A stretch of DNA of 64,000 nucleotides from Parapristionchus giblindavisi (Eukaryota; Nematoda; Chromadorea; Rhabditida; Diplogasteridae). How positions within the stretch are numbered: position 1 is the stretch's first letter; each line of letters begins with the position of its first letter. Position numbers and translations under genes: made by a program. Under the pieces are notes generated by a model that had not been told where the DNA came from, did no database searches, and saw only the letters and a list, made by a program, of their open reading frames with translations. Below, one piece after another: positions 11,554-23,690 of this stretch. The DNA lies in NCBI GenBank assembly GCA_943737045.1, contig CALSFV010000014.1, positions 806,001 to 870,000 of the forward strand, written 5' to 3'.

Positions 11554-14500
11554 ATTCGCACGCACATTCTCTTCATTTACGAGTGGCTGCAGGCGTGGCC
11601 GGACTACGCCACCCTCGACAACGCCGATAGAGTGAGAATAGATTTTTGATCTTTGGTCTACATATGCTCATTGTTCTTGAATTTCTGTTCTTTACTCTTT
11701 AATCTCTCATCTTTGATGTTCGATTTCCGATTTTTGATCTTTAGTTTATGATCTTTGACCTCTGATCTTTGATCTTTGAGGTGTCACTCCTTCGCTCTTG
11801 CGTTCTCCTTCACACGATTCTCGACCCGATCTACATCACACTTCAAGTAGGAAAGTCTAAATCAATAAAAAGAATTTCTCTGTGTGTGGACTTCGACAGT
11901 ACAAACTTTTTGGAATACGTTTCAACGATTTCATTTGTGCTGAATATTCGAAGAAAGAACAATCATCCATTCTGGGACCTAAAAATAAATCAAAAAGTAA
12001 TAGATAGGTATTATAAAGTAATTCGTTATTATCATTCATAATAAAATATAAATACAAAAACAATTGAATAATTTATAAAAAAAAAACTGTCTGAAGTACA
12101 GTATCGGCGTAAAGTCATGGGACGCTTTTTCATTTTTTTATAACTTTTGATCCAGGAACACAATCAAGCTGATCTTTTGAGTCAACGTAGAGAATTTATC
12201 AAGGAATATTACCATGGTGTGTTGGTGTAATTAACTTAGTTAATTTTTGCGTAGTGATGACGCTACCGAAGTACACTTTTTTTTTAAATTCCCATTTCTT
12301 TAGTGAAAAGCCCTGTTCTTCGGGAACACTGTGAGAGTGGAGACCCCCACTAGGGCTGTACAGTCAAACAATCCGGAATGGCTCCGACTCCGATTTCAAG
12401 CTGTGGCAGGGTTGCAACTTTGACCTCCAAAATTTATATCTCGGCTTCTAGATGTGATAACGACCTGTTCTAAGCGCCAAAATGATGCTAGTGGCGAGTG
12501 ATGTTTATCCCCGGAATATGGTTGTCATAGCTCGTCATTTGCCCTCATGCCATAAAATAATTTTTTGTTGGGAGTACCAATTTTGAGACCCTACCGTTCA
12601 GAGAGCAGGTCTTCTAAAATTATGGTTTCAGCGCATGCAGCTTTGCAATGTATCATATATTTATTTCCCTTATTTTGGTTTGGTTCCGATTCCTTTCAGA
12701 CCCGTAGCAAAAGTTATGCTGAGGTCTACTCAGTTTCAGCGATCAAAGATCACAATACAAAGATCAAAGATCGAAGTTCAGCAATAGTATAAAAACTTTT
12801 GTGAACATCTCTAACATGCATAGGTGCTTTGAAAATAAGATTTTTCATCAATAGAGGCCCAGGGACGAGAGCAGTGAGAGAGAAAGCGCAAGAGCGCGCT
12901 CCGAGTAGACTTCAGCATAACTTTTTCTACGGGTCTGAAAGGAATCGGAACCAAACCAAAATAAGGGAAATAAATATATGATACATTGCAAAGCTGCATG
13001 CGCTGAAACCATAATTTTAGAAGACCTGCTCTCTGAACGGTAGGGTCTCAAAATTGGTACTCCCAACAAAAAATTATTTTATGGCCTGAGGGAAAATGAC
13101 GAGCTATGACTACCATATTCCGGGGATAAACATCACTCGCCACTAGCATCATTTTGGCGCTTAGAACAGGTCGTTATCACATCTAGAAGCCGAGTTATAA
13201 GTTTTGGAGGTCAAAGTTGCAACCCTGCCACAGCTTGAAATCGGAGTAGGAGCCATTCCGGATTGTTTGACTGTACAGCCCTAGTGGGGGTCTCCACTCT
13301 CACAGTGTTCCCGAAGAAAAGGGCTTTTCACTAAAGAAATGGGAATTTCCAAAAAGTGTACTTCGGTAGCGTCATCACTACGCAAAAATTAACTAAGCTA
13401 ATTACACCAACACATCATGGTAATATTCCTTGATAAATTCTCTACATTGACTCAAAAGATCAGCTTGATTGCTTTCCTGGATCAAAAGTTATAAAAAAAT
13501 GAAAAAGCGTCCCATGACTTTACGCCGATACTGTACATATATTTGCACAAAAACTGCATCATGATCAAGGGCTTACTTTCATATTTAAAAATCGAATGCA
13601 TAGCATAATCTCTCACACAACATATCTTAGAAGTACCGTGTCATCGAACTACCGTATCCTAGAATTACAGTAATCACATTCGCAGATTGGTCTACCGGAC
13701 CGATTCGTCATACAGAACGGCGGCAACATCTCGTGCATTGAGGGATGCAACGAGGGATGGGAGGAGGAGTCCGAGATTTCCGAGCGCACCAAGCGATCGT
13801 AAGCGATAAATTTGAATTTTTGAATTCCCGCTCGATTTCTCGCGCAGAACACTGGTCCTGTATAAAAAATTGACAGATTTTAGATATTGTGAAAACAATT
13901 CATGAAATTTATTTTTAGTCAAAATTTCTACATGAACTCGAGAATGCAGTTTAGTAGTGGCGGGAGATTTAAAAAAAATTGAAAAGTACAGTATCTACGA
14001 GCCGTTGTTGAAGAAGATCATGGCGGAGATCGTGCCGCCGATGCTCGCGCTCCAGATGACCTTTGAGGAGTTCGTCGCGCTCAAGGCGCTCGTAAGCTTC
14101 CAGGGAGGTACGTTGACTCCGCCCATTTTCATAGTGATCGACTCCGCCCATTTTCCTAACGATCAATGTCTTGTGCTATCAATGTTTAAAGGCATCCAAA
14201 AATTTCGATTTCGAAATAGTTAAAATAGTTGATCTCATGTTGATAGGCTCAAAGAACTATTAAGAAATATGTATTTGAAAGTTTGAAAAGACGCTCTGGT
14301 AAGAAATTGGATTACTGTAGCCTGCTCCACGCCACGGGCGAGGTTTCTGAACTACAGTATGCTAACTCCATCGAAAAGCTCAAAATAGCACATTGTTGAG
14401 TTTTATTCTTCATAATTCCTCACTGCGGATAGAGTTATCATCAAAATATTTAATTTCAAATCGTATCAAAAGAGTTGGTGTGGCAATTAGGAAAAGGCTC

Positions 14501-15181
14501 CCGCTATCTGGAGCAGACTGTAGTTTTTCAACTGCGCCGTTCTTCCTACCAGAGAATTCTTATGGTATAAGATGTATATATTTCGAAACAGAATTTCAAG
14601 CTCTTTTATATGAGATCAACTTGTTTTTCGTTTCCCGGTCCCTTTAATTGAATTGAATTAGTTCTGATCATACAGAGACAGGAAGTACCAGAGCGAAAAA
14701 TTTCAAGTTAAAATTTGTTATAAACTGAATAAACTGGTGGAATGCAACTTATGATCTCTGATTTTATAAAATTGATTGAAAACTGAAATAGACTCCGTCC
14801 ATTTTCACCACAAACTCCGCCCATTTTCAGCAATTCCGAACGTTTCCGAGCGCGGCAAGGCCGCGATGCGACGGCAATTAAACGCGGTAACAACCACTCT
14901 CCATGCTCACCTGGTCGAGAACAACATGGACCCAGCTGAGCGACTCGGCGGCCTGATCCTACTGCTATCGGGAATTTTCGTAAGTCACGCCCCTTATCGT
15001 TTGAAACTCCTCCCATTTTCGCATTTCCAACAATGAAAACGCGCACAATTTACAGTCGACCGGACTGGAATTCGTGGAATCGCATCGTCAGATCGAATTC
15101 TTCGACTTGTGGCAGCTCGATTCGTTGCTCCTTCAGCTGCTGAACCTCGACGCGATCATAGCGGCGACCAAGGGATTCTAG
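11554..15181 (+). CDS. Nuclear receptor LBD cassette C (six exons, reading frame intact)
   Basis: Exons 11554-11631, 11781-11846, 13686-13798, 13992-14107, 14831-14979, 15056-15181 (TAG). Every exon has exactly the length of its partner in the receptor at 61-5110 (78, 66, 113, 116, 149, 126 bases) and all are open. The protein differs little (VMQNGGY becomes VIQNGGN). It starts at LBD helix 3 (IRTHILFIYEWLQAWPDY) with no DNA-binding domain, hinge or ATG in front. The exon 9 acceptor has weakened to CGTAAG. Intron 10 carries a 1.4-kb foldback and intron 12 a TTAA-type element. Perfect preservation of six exon lengths suggests recent duplication or use as an alternative 3' end. Function unproven. 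Confidence 0.75.
11640..11780. repeat. TTTGATC heptad array in cassette C
   Basis: Intron between LBD exons 9 and 10, more decayed than in cassettes A and B, with a non-repeat stretch at 11655-11700. Confidence 0.75.
12099..13533. mobile_element. 1.4-kb foldback element with Tc1/mariner-like ends
   Basis: Ends CAGTATCGGCGTAAAGTCAT and complement, each flanked by TA (12097-12098, 13534-13535), as for Tc1/mariner insertions. Arms of about 600 bp are nearly identical in inverted orientation; the loop near 12740-12890 holds TTTGATC-type words. No transposase ORF. Half copies of the family lie at 25805-26260, 27695-28920 and 32240-32990. Inserted in intron 10 of LBD cassette C. Confidence 0.88.
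14185..14647. mobile_element. Non-autonomous element, family TTTAAAGGCATCC, copy 1
   Basis: About 460 bp, from TTTAAAGGCATCCAAAAATT to GGTCCCTTTAA. Copies at 41179-41640 (+) and 44355-44955 (-, interrupted). Ends abut TTAA, so TTAA duplication is plausible. It lies in intron 12 of cassette C and in two introns of the ZYG-11-like gene. Confidence 0.75.
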
Positions 15182-15331
15182 ACGATAGATCCGCCCATTT
15201 TTCGACGATAATCACTGTTTTCCGAGTTTGACTACCGTACTCCCTGTTCTTTTCGAATGCATAAATTATTGATTGCACGAGATTATTGATCGATTCAAGA
15301 GATACAGTATGATATGTGTGGTAAAAGTTAC

Positions 15332-15390
15332 CCCGTTGTTCAAGGCACACGAACTCCTACGGGAGATAACTGCTAGGCCAGTTATGAATA
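15332..15390 (+). repeat. Dispersed hairpin repeat, copy 4
   Basis: Hairpin ATAACTGCTAGGCCAGTTAT at 15366-15385 behind cassette C, with the same upstream CAAGGCACACGAACTCCTA block. Confidence 0.8.
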
Positions 15391-15559
15391 TTACTATCAC
15401 TGATCCATGAGGGACGAAGTACAATCGGTTTTGAGTGTTAGAGTGAGAATTGATCTTTGATCTTTGATTTCTGATCTTTGATCTCTGACCTCTGATCTTC
15501 GATCTTTGATTTCTGATCTTTGATCTTCGATTTTTGATCTTTGATCTTTGATCTGTGAG

Positions 15560-15625
15560 GTGTCATTCCTTCGCTCTTGCGTTCTCCTTCACACGATTCT
15601 CGACCCGATCTACATCACGCTTCAA
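15560..15625 (+). pseudogene. Solo LBD exon 10, full length
   Basis: A 66-base copy of LBD exon 10 with intact GTAGG donor, preceded by a TTTGATC array at 15452-15559. One change (L to F in VSFLRS). No other LBD exon follows before 28952, so it is probably a stranded fragment. Confidence 0.75.
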
Positions 15626-15789
15626 GTAGGAAAATATAAATCGATAAAAAATCTTTAAAACCTTCTTTCCATGAATTCTTGCGATCCTTTTTTTTATGCA
15701 CAAATGTTTTATTTTTTATTTTAGTGCATTTAGAAAGGTTTATTAGTTAGATGATTGTGTTAGAAGATTGCAGTAGATTAGACGGAGCT

Positions 15790-16620
15790 ATAATACACAC
15801 AGAGGAATAAGAGTTGTCCACGGTGCTTAATTTATGAAGTGTTATATCTAACGCTTTTTGTGCACAAAATACAACACTTATGCTTCGTGGATATAGTCCG
15901 TATATAATGTACTTGTGTAATTGCCTTGCTAATAGCTGCTAAACACAGAAATATTCTATCGATCAACCCCCCTTTCCCTTTCTTCCCTCCTCGCGCACTC
16001 TCTGTGGCCCATGCAATCTATCAAAAGTTCGCGAAGAAATGTCGGAACAAAGTTGCGAACTTTTTCTCTAATTCTCTCAAAATCCCATGCTATTTTCACA
16101 AAGAAAAAAGTTCGTCAAAAAGATGCGAACAAAGATGCGAACAAAGTTCGCAACTTTCTGACGAGGTGTTAGAGAAATGGAGAAATAGCGTGCAATTTGA
16201 AGAGGTGCAGAAAAAGTAAACGGGCGTTTACTTAAAGTTGCGACGAAAGTTTAATTTACAAAAGTGATAGTGTGATGTATAAATTGCTATTACTCAGGTC
16301 TCGATGAAAGTGTGTTCAATAATTTATAAATATTTTTTGCGAAAACACTTATTATTTACACGAAAACTTCACAGGAAATCATGTGCATTCTCAGTCACAG
16401 TCGTCCGAATTCTTTGAGAGCGCGGAGCAGCTGAAAAACATGTTCGAAGTTCGAAGTAAACACACGCGTTGCGACCGCGAGCGCGTGACCTGACTGACTG
16501 TTCTCTCCCTCACTTTCCGCTTTCCGATACACTTGTGTGCTTTTATGTACTTTCATTCATATTTAAATGTGCTAACGTTCATCTATATGTCCTGTTTGTT
16601 GCTTGATATTGATTGATTGT
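15790..16620. repeat. 5' part of a duplicated segment shared with 61.1-61.65 kb
   Basis: A CACAGA-type TIR remnant (15793-15957) is followed by sequence that matches 61080-61640: runs of AAGTTGCGAAC-type words, TCGATGAAAGTGTGTTCAAT, TTTACACGAAAACT and a T-rich end before gene exons. The match in order shows that the glycogen synthase block was duplicated with its upstream flank. No ORF of note. Confidence 0.75.
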
Positions 16621-16643
16621 TTTGCAATTCCTTTTCATTTGCA

Positions 16644-19221
16644 GCGAGTAGCTTTCGCCTCCTTCGGCGTCTCCATCACGTCCTCATTGTCGTCCTCAAA
16701 ATCCGCCGGCGTGTACGTATCAGGCTACTCCGTATGTCTCGTCACACAGCTGTCGTCCCAATGTATGTCATCCGCGGCAGCTCACAGTCGTCAGGTAATT
16801 TCATTACTTTTGTTATTACTATTCATTATATTAATAGTACCGATATAAGTACGTCACAAGCGTGGACAGAGACCGTTAATCAAAGGAACTCATCGTACGC
16901 TTGTGACGTCACATTTTCCCTCTGGTCATGTGTTATTGATTGTTTGATTTGTAATAATCGTGTCGTTTGCAGCGTGTCACAGTCAATGCGGGCGCCCCTG
17001 CATCGGCGCCATGATTCGTTCTCAGAACCTACGGTGAGCATCACACTCTTGTACTATGTATATTATTGTTGCTTTTGACGTTTTTTTACTCCTTTATGAT
17101 TCAAGATCTATTTGGAAAATGCTTAAAACGTGAAGATGATGGGTGTGACTTGTAGAAGTTCTTGACATCATCAGGCAAGATATAAAAGTAGCACATCAAC
17201 TAGAAAACGCTCAACCAAGGATCGTTGTCTTCCTTTTTTTACTAATTATTATCACTGGCCTAGCAGTGATGACTCGTAGGACTTCATGTGCCTTGAATAA
17301 CGGGTTGTGCCTTTACCTTTTATCTTTGTTTCATTTGCAGTTGACGGTATCTAGGAGGCGGCGTTGTCGACGGACGAACTGGGTGACCAGTACTGCATGA
17401 TGGGCCCGTACAGTGAGGAGCGCGCCAATATGGAGATAGAGGAGCCGGAAGCGGACGCGGCGCCCATGCGCTACGCGCTCGATGAGGGAGATTGGATTGC
17501 AGGTGGGTGATGATCAAAATACATTACGTCTGATGGTTGTAGTTTGATGAGTATGGTTAAAATATCTTGGTTAAAGTGTGACACCCTTTTGTTTTTAGCC
17601 GACTCGTTCTTCGCCCAAGCGCAAGTTTCCCTGATTGTGATTTGATCAAACTAGAATGTATTCTGATTGCAGGTTAAGTACGGTAGATGGCTGATCGACG
17701 GCTACCCGAAGGTCGTGATCTTCGACATTGGATCGGCATGGAAGCTGGACCAGTGTAAGGTGAATTATTGATTGATTTGTCGATCTTTTGGTCTTTGAAA
17801 CTCTTGATCCCTCAACTATACGTTATCGATCTATTATCTCTTGTTTGTGTCTATCTGGGCATTTTGATTTACGCTGTCTGCTATTGATTTACTCCTTTTA
17901 CGGAACGTTATTAATTTATACTAATCGATTATCGATTGATTATTGATTAATCGCACTGATTGTAGGCAAAGCTATTGGAGGTGACGCACATTGACGGAAG
18001 GATCGCGAGAGCAACGACTGCCTCATCCTCGACTTCATGGTGGCCATCTTCCTGCAGAAGGTACTGTAGTTTTCTTTTTTGTAATTTGTAGTCTGATCAG
18101 ATTGTTGTTGATTTTGTAGTTTGCAAACAATATCCATTTGCAGCTTGAGCAGCGCGCCTCTGCTGATCGACCGGCATTTGTGCTGCTACAATTTCACGAG
18201 TTGCAGGTATCGATTGAGTAGTATGGCTACCATATCCTTGAATTTATCGATTGATTGCAACCGTACACATTAAAGTAGAAGATCATACATTTTCGGGGCC
18301 TTCGCCGAATTATTTTTATATAGTGGATCGATTTAGAAAAATCGTTATTTTTTCGCTTAAATTGTCACACTTTATACGGGTACGGTAGCTACGGCCGTTA
18401 TCGATTTATTCGTTGTTTCATAGTCAGATACTGTTGTTTCAGGAGACCATTGCTAAGATCAAGGAGAACGGTGGCTAGCCGCATGTACGACTCGTGTGTT
18501 CGGTAGGTAGTCAATATCGTACATCGTAAAGAATAAATGGCTAAAATAGCGGTCAATAACTGGGAATTTCTTCGGTTCCTGGCCACCCCCCCTCAGAACC
18601 CCTCTCCTCAAAATGGGAGAGCTCTGGACTGAACCGGAGAGAAGGAATCGAATATTTTTATAGTGGAATGGTGGTGATATGAAAATAAAATTGGATTAGG
18701 ATGAGAGAGTATGGGAAAGGAGGAGTCAAAACTCTCATTTCATTGTTCTATCAATCATGATGCGGTTGGTTTTACCACAACCGAGAAGAGGGTCTGTTAC
18801 TATGCGAAATGATAGCGAGAGGAGAGAGGAGGGGGGGGGGGGGTGGCCAGAAATCGAAGAAGTGCCAATAACTGTTGTGTACTGTAACTTTGTAAGTCGA
18901 AATGGAAGAGTGTGTTTTATCCCCTGTAACCATGCAATTTAGGGGCCCTCACCGGATTTTTTTAGATAGTGGGTTGATCTAGAAAAATCTCTCACATAAA
19001 AAAAATATAGTGTGTGGATCGTAGAAAGGATGACTATAAATGCTAAAGGTCACAAAGTGTTTAGTCCTCGTAAATGATAAGTCTTCAGTTGATCTTCCTT
19101 CCCGAGTTCCTCTCGTCAGCGTCACCACTCACGTCTCAACTACGAGGACTTTGTGCGCGGTTGTCATCTGGGCGTCTTCCCCTCGTACTACGAACCATGG
19201 AGATGCACACCCGGAGAGTGC
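16644..19221 (+). pseudogene. Glycogen synthase pseudogene
   Basis: Glycogen synthase adds UDP-glucose units to glycogen in the cytosol. Recognisable pieces: 17341-17502, where DGI-stop replaces the GGIY loop, followed by STDELGDQYCMMGPY; 17673-17759, [20 protein letters not shown]; 17966-18060, RESNDCLILDFMVAIFLQK; 18144-18206, ASADRPAFVLLQFHELQ; and 19088-19221, [20 protein letters not shown]. Defects: stop in the sugar-nucleotide loop, a lost codon in IGSAAWK, a deletion in the third piece, a phase clash between the first two, a missing middle, and a 2-base loss before YEDFV. Two open, phase-compatible Ser/Pro-rich stretches upstream (16644-16796, 16973-17034) may be remnants of further exons. 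Conserved order with 62.6-63.7 kb shows shared origin. Confidence 0.85.
17235..17320 (-). repeat. Dispersed hairpin repeat, copy 5 (inverted)
   Basis: Stem changed on both sides: ATCACTGGCCTAGCAGTGAT at 17251-17270, followed by CTTGAATAACGGG. Lies between two pieces of the glycogen synthase pseudogene. Confidence 0.8.
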
Positions 19222-20160
19222 GTGATTTTCTCTCTGTGATTTGTACCGATGATACACAAATTATTATGTTTCGTTTGTTGGCTATCGCCTAATTATACTT
19301 TGCCGTTTATTCAATTCGATGTTTCTATTAGAAAATATTTTTGTCACTTTGAGACTGACAGAAAAGCCTTTAAATTCCATGTTTGACTATTTAAAATTGT
19401 TTATAAATAACTTGTATAAACATATTTGTCCATGCCGTCGTTGTTCCGAAATATGCTAATAATAATGAAAATAATATATAAATTTGTAAATTGGCAAAAC
19501 AAAATTTGCAAATGTGTCACATTGTAGTAGTACGTTCAAACGGATGAATTATGTGGTCCGAAAAAAATGACACACCGGACTTAATCTGACACTACGAAAC
19601 GGGTTACGGTAGTTTACGGTAAGCCAAAATCATATTTGCGAACACAGTGCTCATTCCCGCGATAATTACTAAATCTGACATAACGCAACCAATCTGACCC
19701 ACTGGACTGGGTTACTGTAGGTTACGGTAGGTGGATTACGGTAGATTATGGTGGCTTCACTAATGAGTTAACTTGGTATCTTTTTGAACCGGCTGAGCAC
19801 CGCCCAACGCCCGGTAGTTCAGTTGTACACCAAACCCGTCTGGGGTACGCCGAACTCTCTAATACTACTATATAAGCCCCAAGGACTATATAGGGGGAAG
19901 ATGAAAGTTCGAAGAAAAGTTCGCATCTTTCTTCGCAAGTTTGTTGCGAAGTTTTCGGGCAATCTGCGAACTTTCCTTCGAAGTTTCTCGCAAACTTTGA
20001 TAGATTGCATGGACCCCTGATCTACGGCATATCTCACTTGGACTCTCTCTCTAAACATATAAATTAATTGTGGCTACTCTCGTACCAAATAAACAAGTGT
20101 ATTTTATACGGTCACTAACACTTATTTCTCTGTGTGCCGACTTCAACAGTCCAAACCCTT
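19222..20160. other. Intergenic, no gene seen
   Basis: AT-rich at 19300-19540. TACGGTAG words cluster at 19600-19760. An AAGTTCGCA-type run at 19905-20010 resembles 16020-16150 and 61090-61260. The 40-base tail with GGCTACTCTCGTACCAAAT recurs at 26405, 42850 (inverted) and 46945. Confidence 0.6.
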
Positions 20161-20498
20161 TTTAAAGATGGAGGCCCTCGAATGTTGATGCAAATGCATA
20201 ACATATCTATTATGCAAGGGACAAGTGATATGCAAGAAATTTGAACGACCACTCATCAATCCTGTAGCGTAGTGGCAAAATGCTCACTTGTAAGCTTAAC
20301 GTCGCGGGTTCGAAACCTATTGCTGAACTTTCCTATTTTCAAAATTTCGCGCCTTTGCCTGTACATCAAGCATGATTCTTTCATGATTATTGCGATCAAT
20401 AAGCTGAATTAGCATAAAATAAGTTATGTATGGTATGTAGAATAACTTTCGCTATTTTTCTGTCTTCATAGTTTGTTCACGAAAATATTCGCCGGACT
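20161..20498. mobile_element. TIR element carrying a tRNA-Thr-like sequence, unit 1
   Basis: Ends TTTAAAGATGGAGGCCCTC and, inverted, GGACTCCACCTTTAAAG. The interior has a tRNA-like stretch: A-box-like TAGCGTAGTGGCAA, anticodon-loop-like CTTGTAA (UGU, threonine) and B box GGTTCGAAACC at 20308-20318. Head-to-tail with unit 2. Confidence 0.7.
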
Positions 20499-20880
20499 CC
20501 ACCTTTAAAGAAGGGGACCCACGAGATTTGGGCTGCGCTATTGACATGAAGAACGTGGGGCATAGGAAGCGACATTCCTTTCTCTATTAGATTTGACTGG
20601 TTCAACGCGTAGAGCATGTGGCTCAGTGGTAAGTAGTCAGCGCTTGTGACCGCGCCACGTGGGTTCGATTCCCGTTTGCAATTTTCTATATATTTGTACT
20701 TCAATTTCAAAAACTCGCGCCTTTCCCTGGACTTATCAATGAACTTTAAGCCCGAATTACGGTATTCCGGGGCATCCAAAATTTTAGAGAAAATTGTTTT
20801 TGTATACAAGGAGATGTGAGCCATAGTTCTGCCTGTCCAGTTTAGTCACGAAAAAACTCGTGGGTCCCCTTCTTTAATAG
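20499..20880. mobile_element. TIR element carrying a tRNA-Thr-like sequence, unit 2
   Basis: Ends AAGAAGGGGACCCACGAG and its complement (ACTCGTGGGTCCCCTTCTTT). Inside, A box TGGCTCAGTGG (20619-20629), loop CTTGTGA and a perfect B box GGTTCGATTCC (20662-20672), 43 bases apart as in a real tRNA gene. No matching acceptor stem, so it is tRNA-derived, not a tRNA gene. A related copy lies at 52577-52920. Confidence 0.8.
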
Positions 20881-21775
20881 GTTTCAATGATTTCATTTGT
20901 GCTGAATATTCGATGAAAGAACAATCATCCATTCTGGCACCAAAAGTCTAAAAATAAATCAAAAAGTAATAGATAGGAATTGTAAAATGATTCGTTTTTT
21001 GTGATTCATGCTAAAAAATAAATACAAAAAAAACAATTCAATAATAAATTTTATATTAAAAAAAGCTGCCTGAAGTACATAAACTTACACTGCATCATGA
21101 TCATACTTTCATGGTTAAAAATCGAATGCATGTCATAATCTCTCACATAACGGATAATAGAATTACAGTAATCACATGTCTTCTCATTGTAACTTTCGTT
21201 GTTGAAATATTGATCTCTAAAGGCATAGAAAAATTAGAAAAAAATAGAAGAAATTAGAATAAAAAGCATTTCTAATAGGTTGATATCTTTATTTTGGGGG
21301 TACGTAATGAAAAATCTGCCCACAAGAGAATGAGTATCTTTTTGCAAACATGTGAACATATATCGACATATATTCAGACAAGACCCTTCCTATCTTCAGA
21401 TTCTGTCCCCGCCCATTTTACTTCTCGGGCTTGGACACCGTTAGCAGAGGATATCACTCCCAAAAACCAATAGAAAAGAGTGGACAGAATGAGAGTGTGG
21501 ATCAAAAGTTCATACCATCATTTTCACATTTAAAAAGTAGTTGTTGTATGGATCTTGCATTCGTTATTTGTGATCTTATGTAGCAAATTCTTAGACTATA
21601 CCGGTTTTCTTGAAAAGCGTTCATTGTTATTTTTCATGGACATGTTGAACATGCGCGCGGGATCTGAATTGACCGAGTTTATAAAAAAAGTGTTAAAAAA
21701 TCAACAAAAAAAGCGTTTAAAAGACTATCCGAACCTACCTTATCTAGCCCTTTCAATGTTGTCATTATGAGAGAA
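20881..21775. other. Receptor-intron fragments, no gene
   Basis: 20881-21190 matches intron 10 of the LBD cassettes (for example 3020-3330). 21190-21345 matches the block in front of LBD exon 9 (5390-5545). 21346-21775 shows nothing recognisable. Confidence 0.6.
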
Positions 21776-21779
21776 ATCG

Positions 21780-22668
21780 CCAGAGGTTCGACCACCCCCC
21801 GGACATAGAAATTTCGACCTCCTGAAAAATTCAGATTAAGTACTTTGAACGATGCTCTATCGAACTGCGTTTACCGAATTTGCATATTTGCTCTCATTTT
21901 CGAGTAGCGGTAGGTCAAAGTTGGCAGGTACGGTATTTTTGGCTCGAGTGTGCGTCACACAAATGATCATAACTCCGTTCAAAATAATGATAGAAAGTTT
22001 TTCAAAAAAGCCTCGAAAGAGGAGATCTTGGGCAACATTTCCCAGTTGATGACGTCATTTGTCGACCATGCGCCGGTGCGGGGCGGTCGGTTTTATGAAA
22101 AAGTGACGTAACTTTCCTAATCGGAAAAAGTGCACTTTTCTTCTATGCGCGTTTTGTTGCACCCATATGTGTCTAAAAATGACCCAAGTTTCAGAGGATT
22201 TGAGAAATGGAAAAAAAAAGGCGCTGATTTTAGTGACGCGACCTCGGCTTATTCCTTTATTTAGTGACGCGACCTCGGCTTATTCCTTTATCAAGAAACA
22301 GCAAAGGAGCTAAAATGACTCAAAAACATCCGAAAAAACATTACGAGCTCAAAATACCCATATATGACAGTTATTTGAAACACAAAATCACCTAGTTCCG
22401 AAAAATTTGAAAAAAAACATATTTTGCTTTTCCACGTGGAAAAAACGTTTCAGTAATGAAAATTAATCTTTATAATATTTCTTATAATGTTTTTGAACAT
22501 TTATGTTTCTGGAAGTGAAGGCCTACCTGCTCTTAGAGCCGAGATATCCGCCATCGAGATTACACGCGCGCGCCCCAACTCCGCGCGACTGCTCATCATC
22601 CGCTCTCTCACTCCCACTCGCTCTTTCGTCAACAGACAGGGAGAGAAAAAAAGGAGAAGGGAGACTAA

Positions 22669-22719
<51 letters not shown>

Positions 22720-23690
22720 GATGGTTTGGGGGGGGGGGGGGGGGCTCACACTCGTTCTTTGTTGTTCAAATGCAACTCTGTTCGCTCAGATTTTTCTAAC
22801 ATTTCGTGTAGCTGCCAGATGTTAGTCTCCCTTCTCCTTTAGTTCTCTCCCTGTGTGTTGACGAAAGAGCGAGTGGGAGTGAGAGAGCGGATGATGAGCA
22901 GTCGCGCGGAGTTGGGGCGCGCGCGTGTAATCTCGATGGCGGATATCTCGGCTCTAAGAGCAGGTAGGCTTTCACTTCCAAAAACATAAATGTTCAAAAA
23001 CATTATAAGAAATATTATAAAGATTAATTATCATTACTGAAACGTTTTTTCCACGTGGAAAAGCAAAATATGTTTTTTTTCAAATTTTTCGGAACTAGGT
23101 GATTTTGTGTTTCAAATAACTGTCATATATGGGTATTTTGAGCTCGTAATGTTTTTTCGGATGTTTTTGAGTCATTTTAGCTCCTTTGCTGTTTCTTGGT
23201 AAATGAATAAGCCGAGGTCGCGTCACTAAAATCAGCGCCTTTTTTTTTCCATTTCTCAAATCCTCTGAAACTTGGGTCATTTTTAGACACATATGGGTGC
23301 AACAAAACGCGCATAGAAGAAAAGTGCACTTTTTCCGATTAGGAAAGTTACGTCACTTTTTCATAAAACCGACCGCCCCGCACCGGCGCATGGTCGACAA
23401 ATGACGTCATCAACTGGGAAATGTTGCCCAAGATCTCCTCTTTCGAGGCTTTTTTTGAAAAACTTTCTATCATTATTTTGAACGGAGTTATGATCATTTT
23501 TGTGACGCACACTCGAGCCAAAAATACCGTACCTGCCAACTTTGACCTACCGCTACTCGAAAATGAGAGCAGATATGCAAATTCGGTAAACGCAGTTCGA
23601 TAGAGCATCGTTCAAAGTACTTAATCTGAATTTTTCAGGGGGTCGAAATTTCTATGTCCGCGGACCCTCCGAAACGGTCGATTTTCTCGC
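21780..23690. mobile_element. 1.9-kb foldback element
   Basis: Left arm from about 21795 (GGACATAGAAATTTCGACC) and right arm ending near 23665 are inverted copies over roughly 850 bp. The centre holds a (GA)n tract and a G run. The left arm alone has a small direct repeat (22234-22290). ORFs in it pair across the arms and look non-coding. No target duplication could be fixed by eye. Confidence 0.85.
22674..22745. repeat. (GA)n microsatellite plus poly-G run
   Basis: About 19 GA units (22675-22715), then 14 G. In the loop of the 1.9-kb foldback. The right arm has only the flanking sequence, so this tract grew after the foldback formed. Confidence 0.9.

Noticed and set aside
20605..20680. Genuine tRNA-Thr gene
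   Set aside because: A and B boxes are good, but the acceptor stem does not pair and the sequence sits inside a repeated TIR element.
22487..22987. Overlapping ORFs on both strands with SLSLSLS or ERERER runs
   Set aside because: They arise from the (GA)n tract and the mirror arms of a foldback element.
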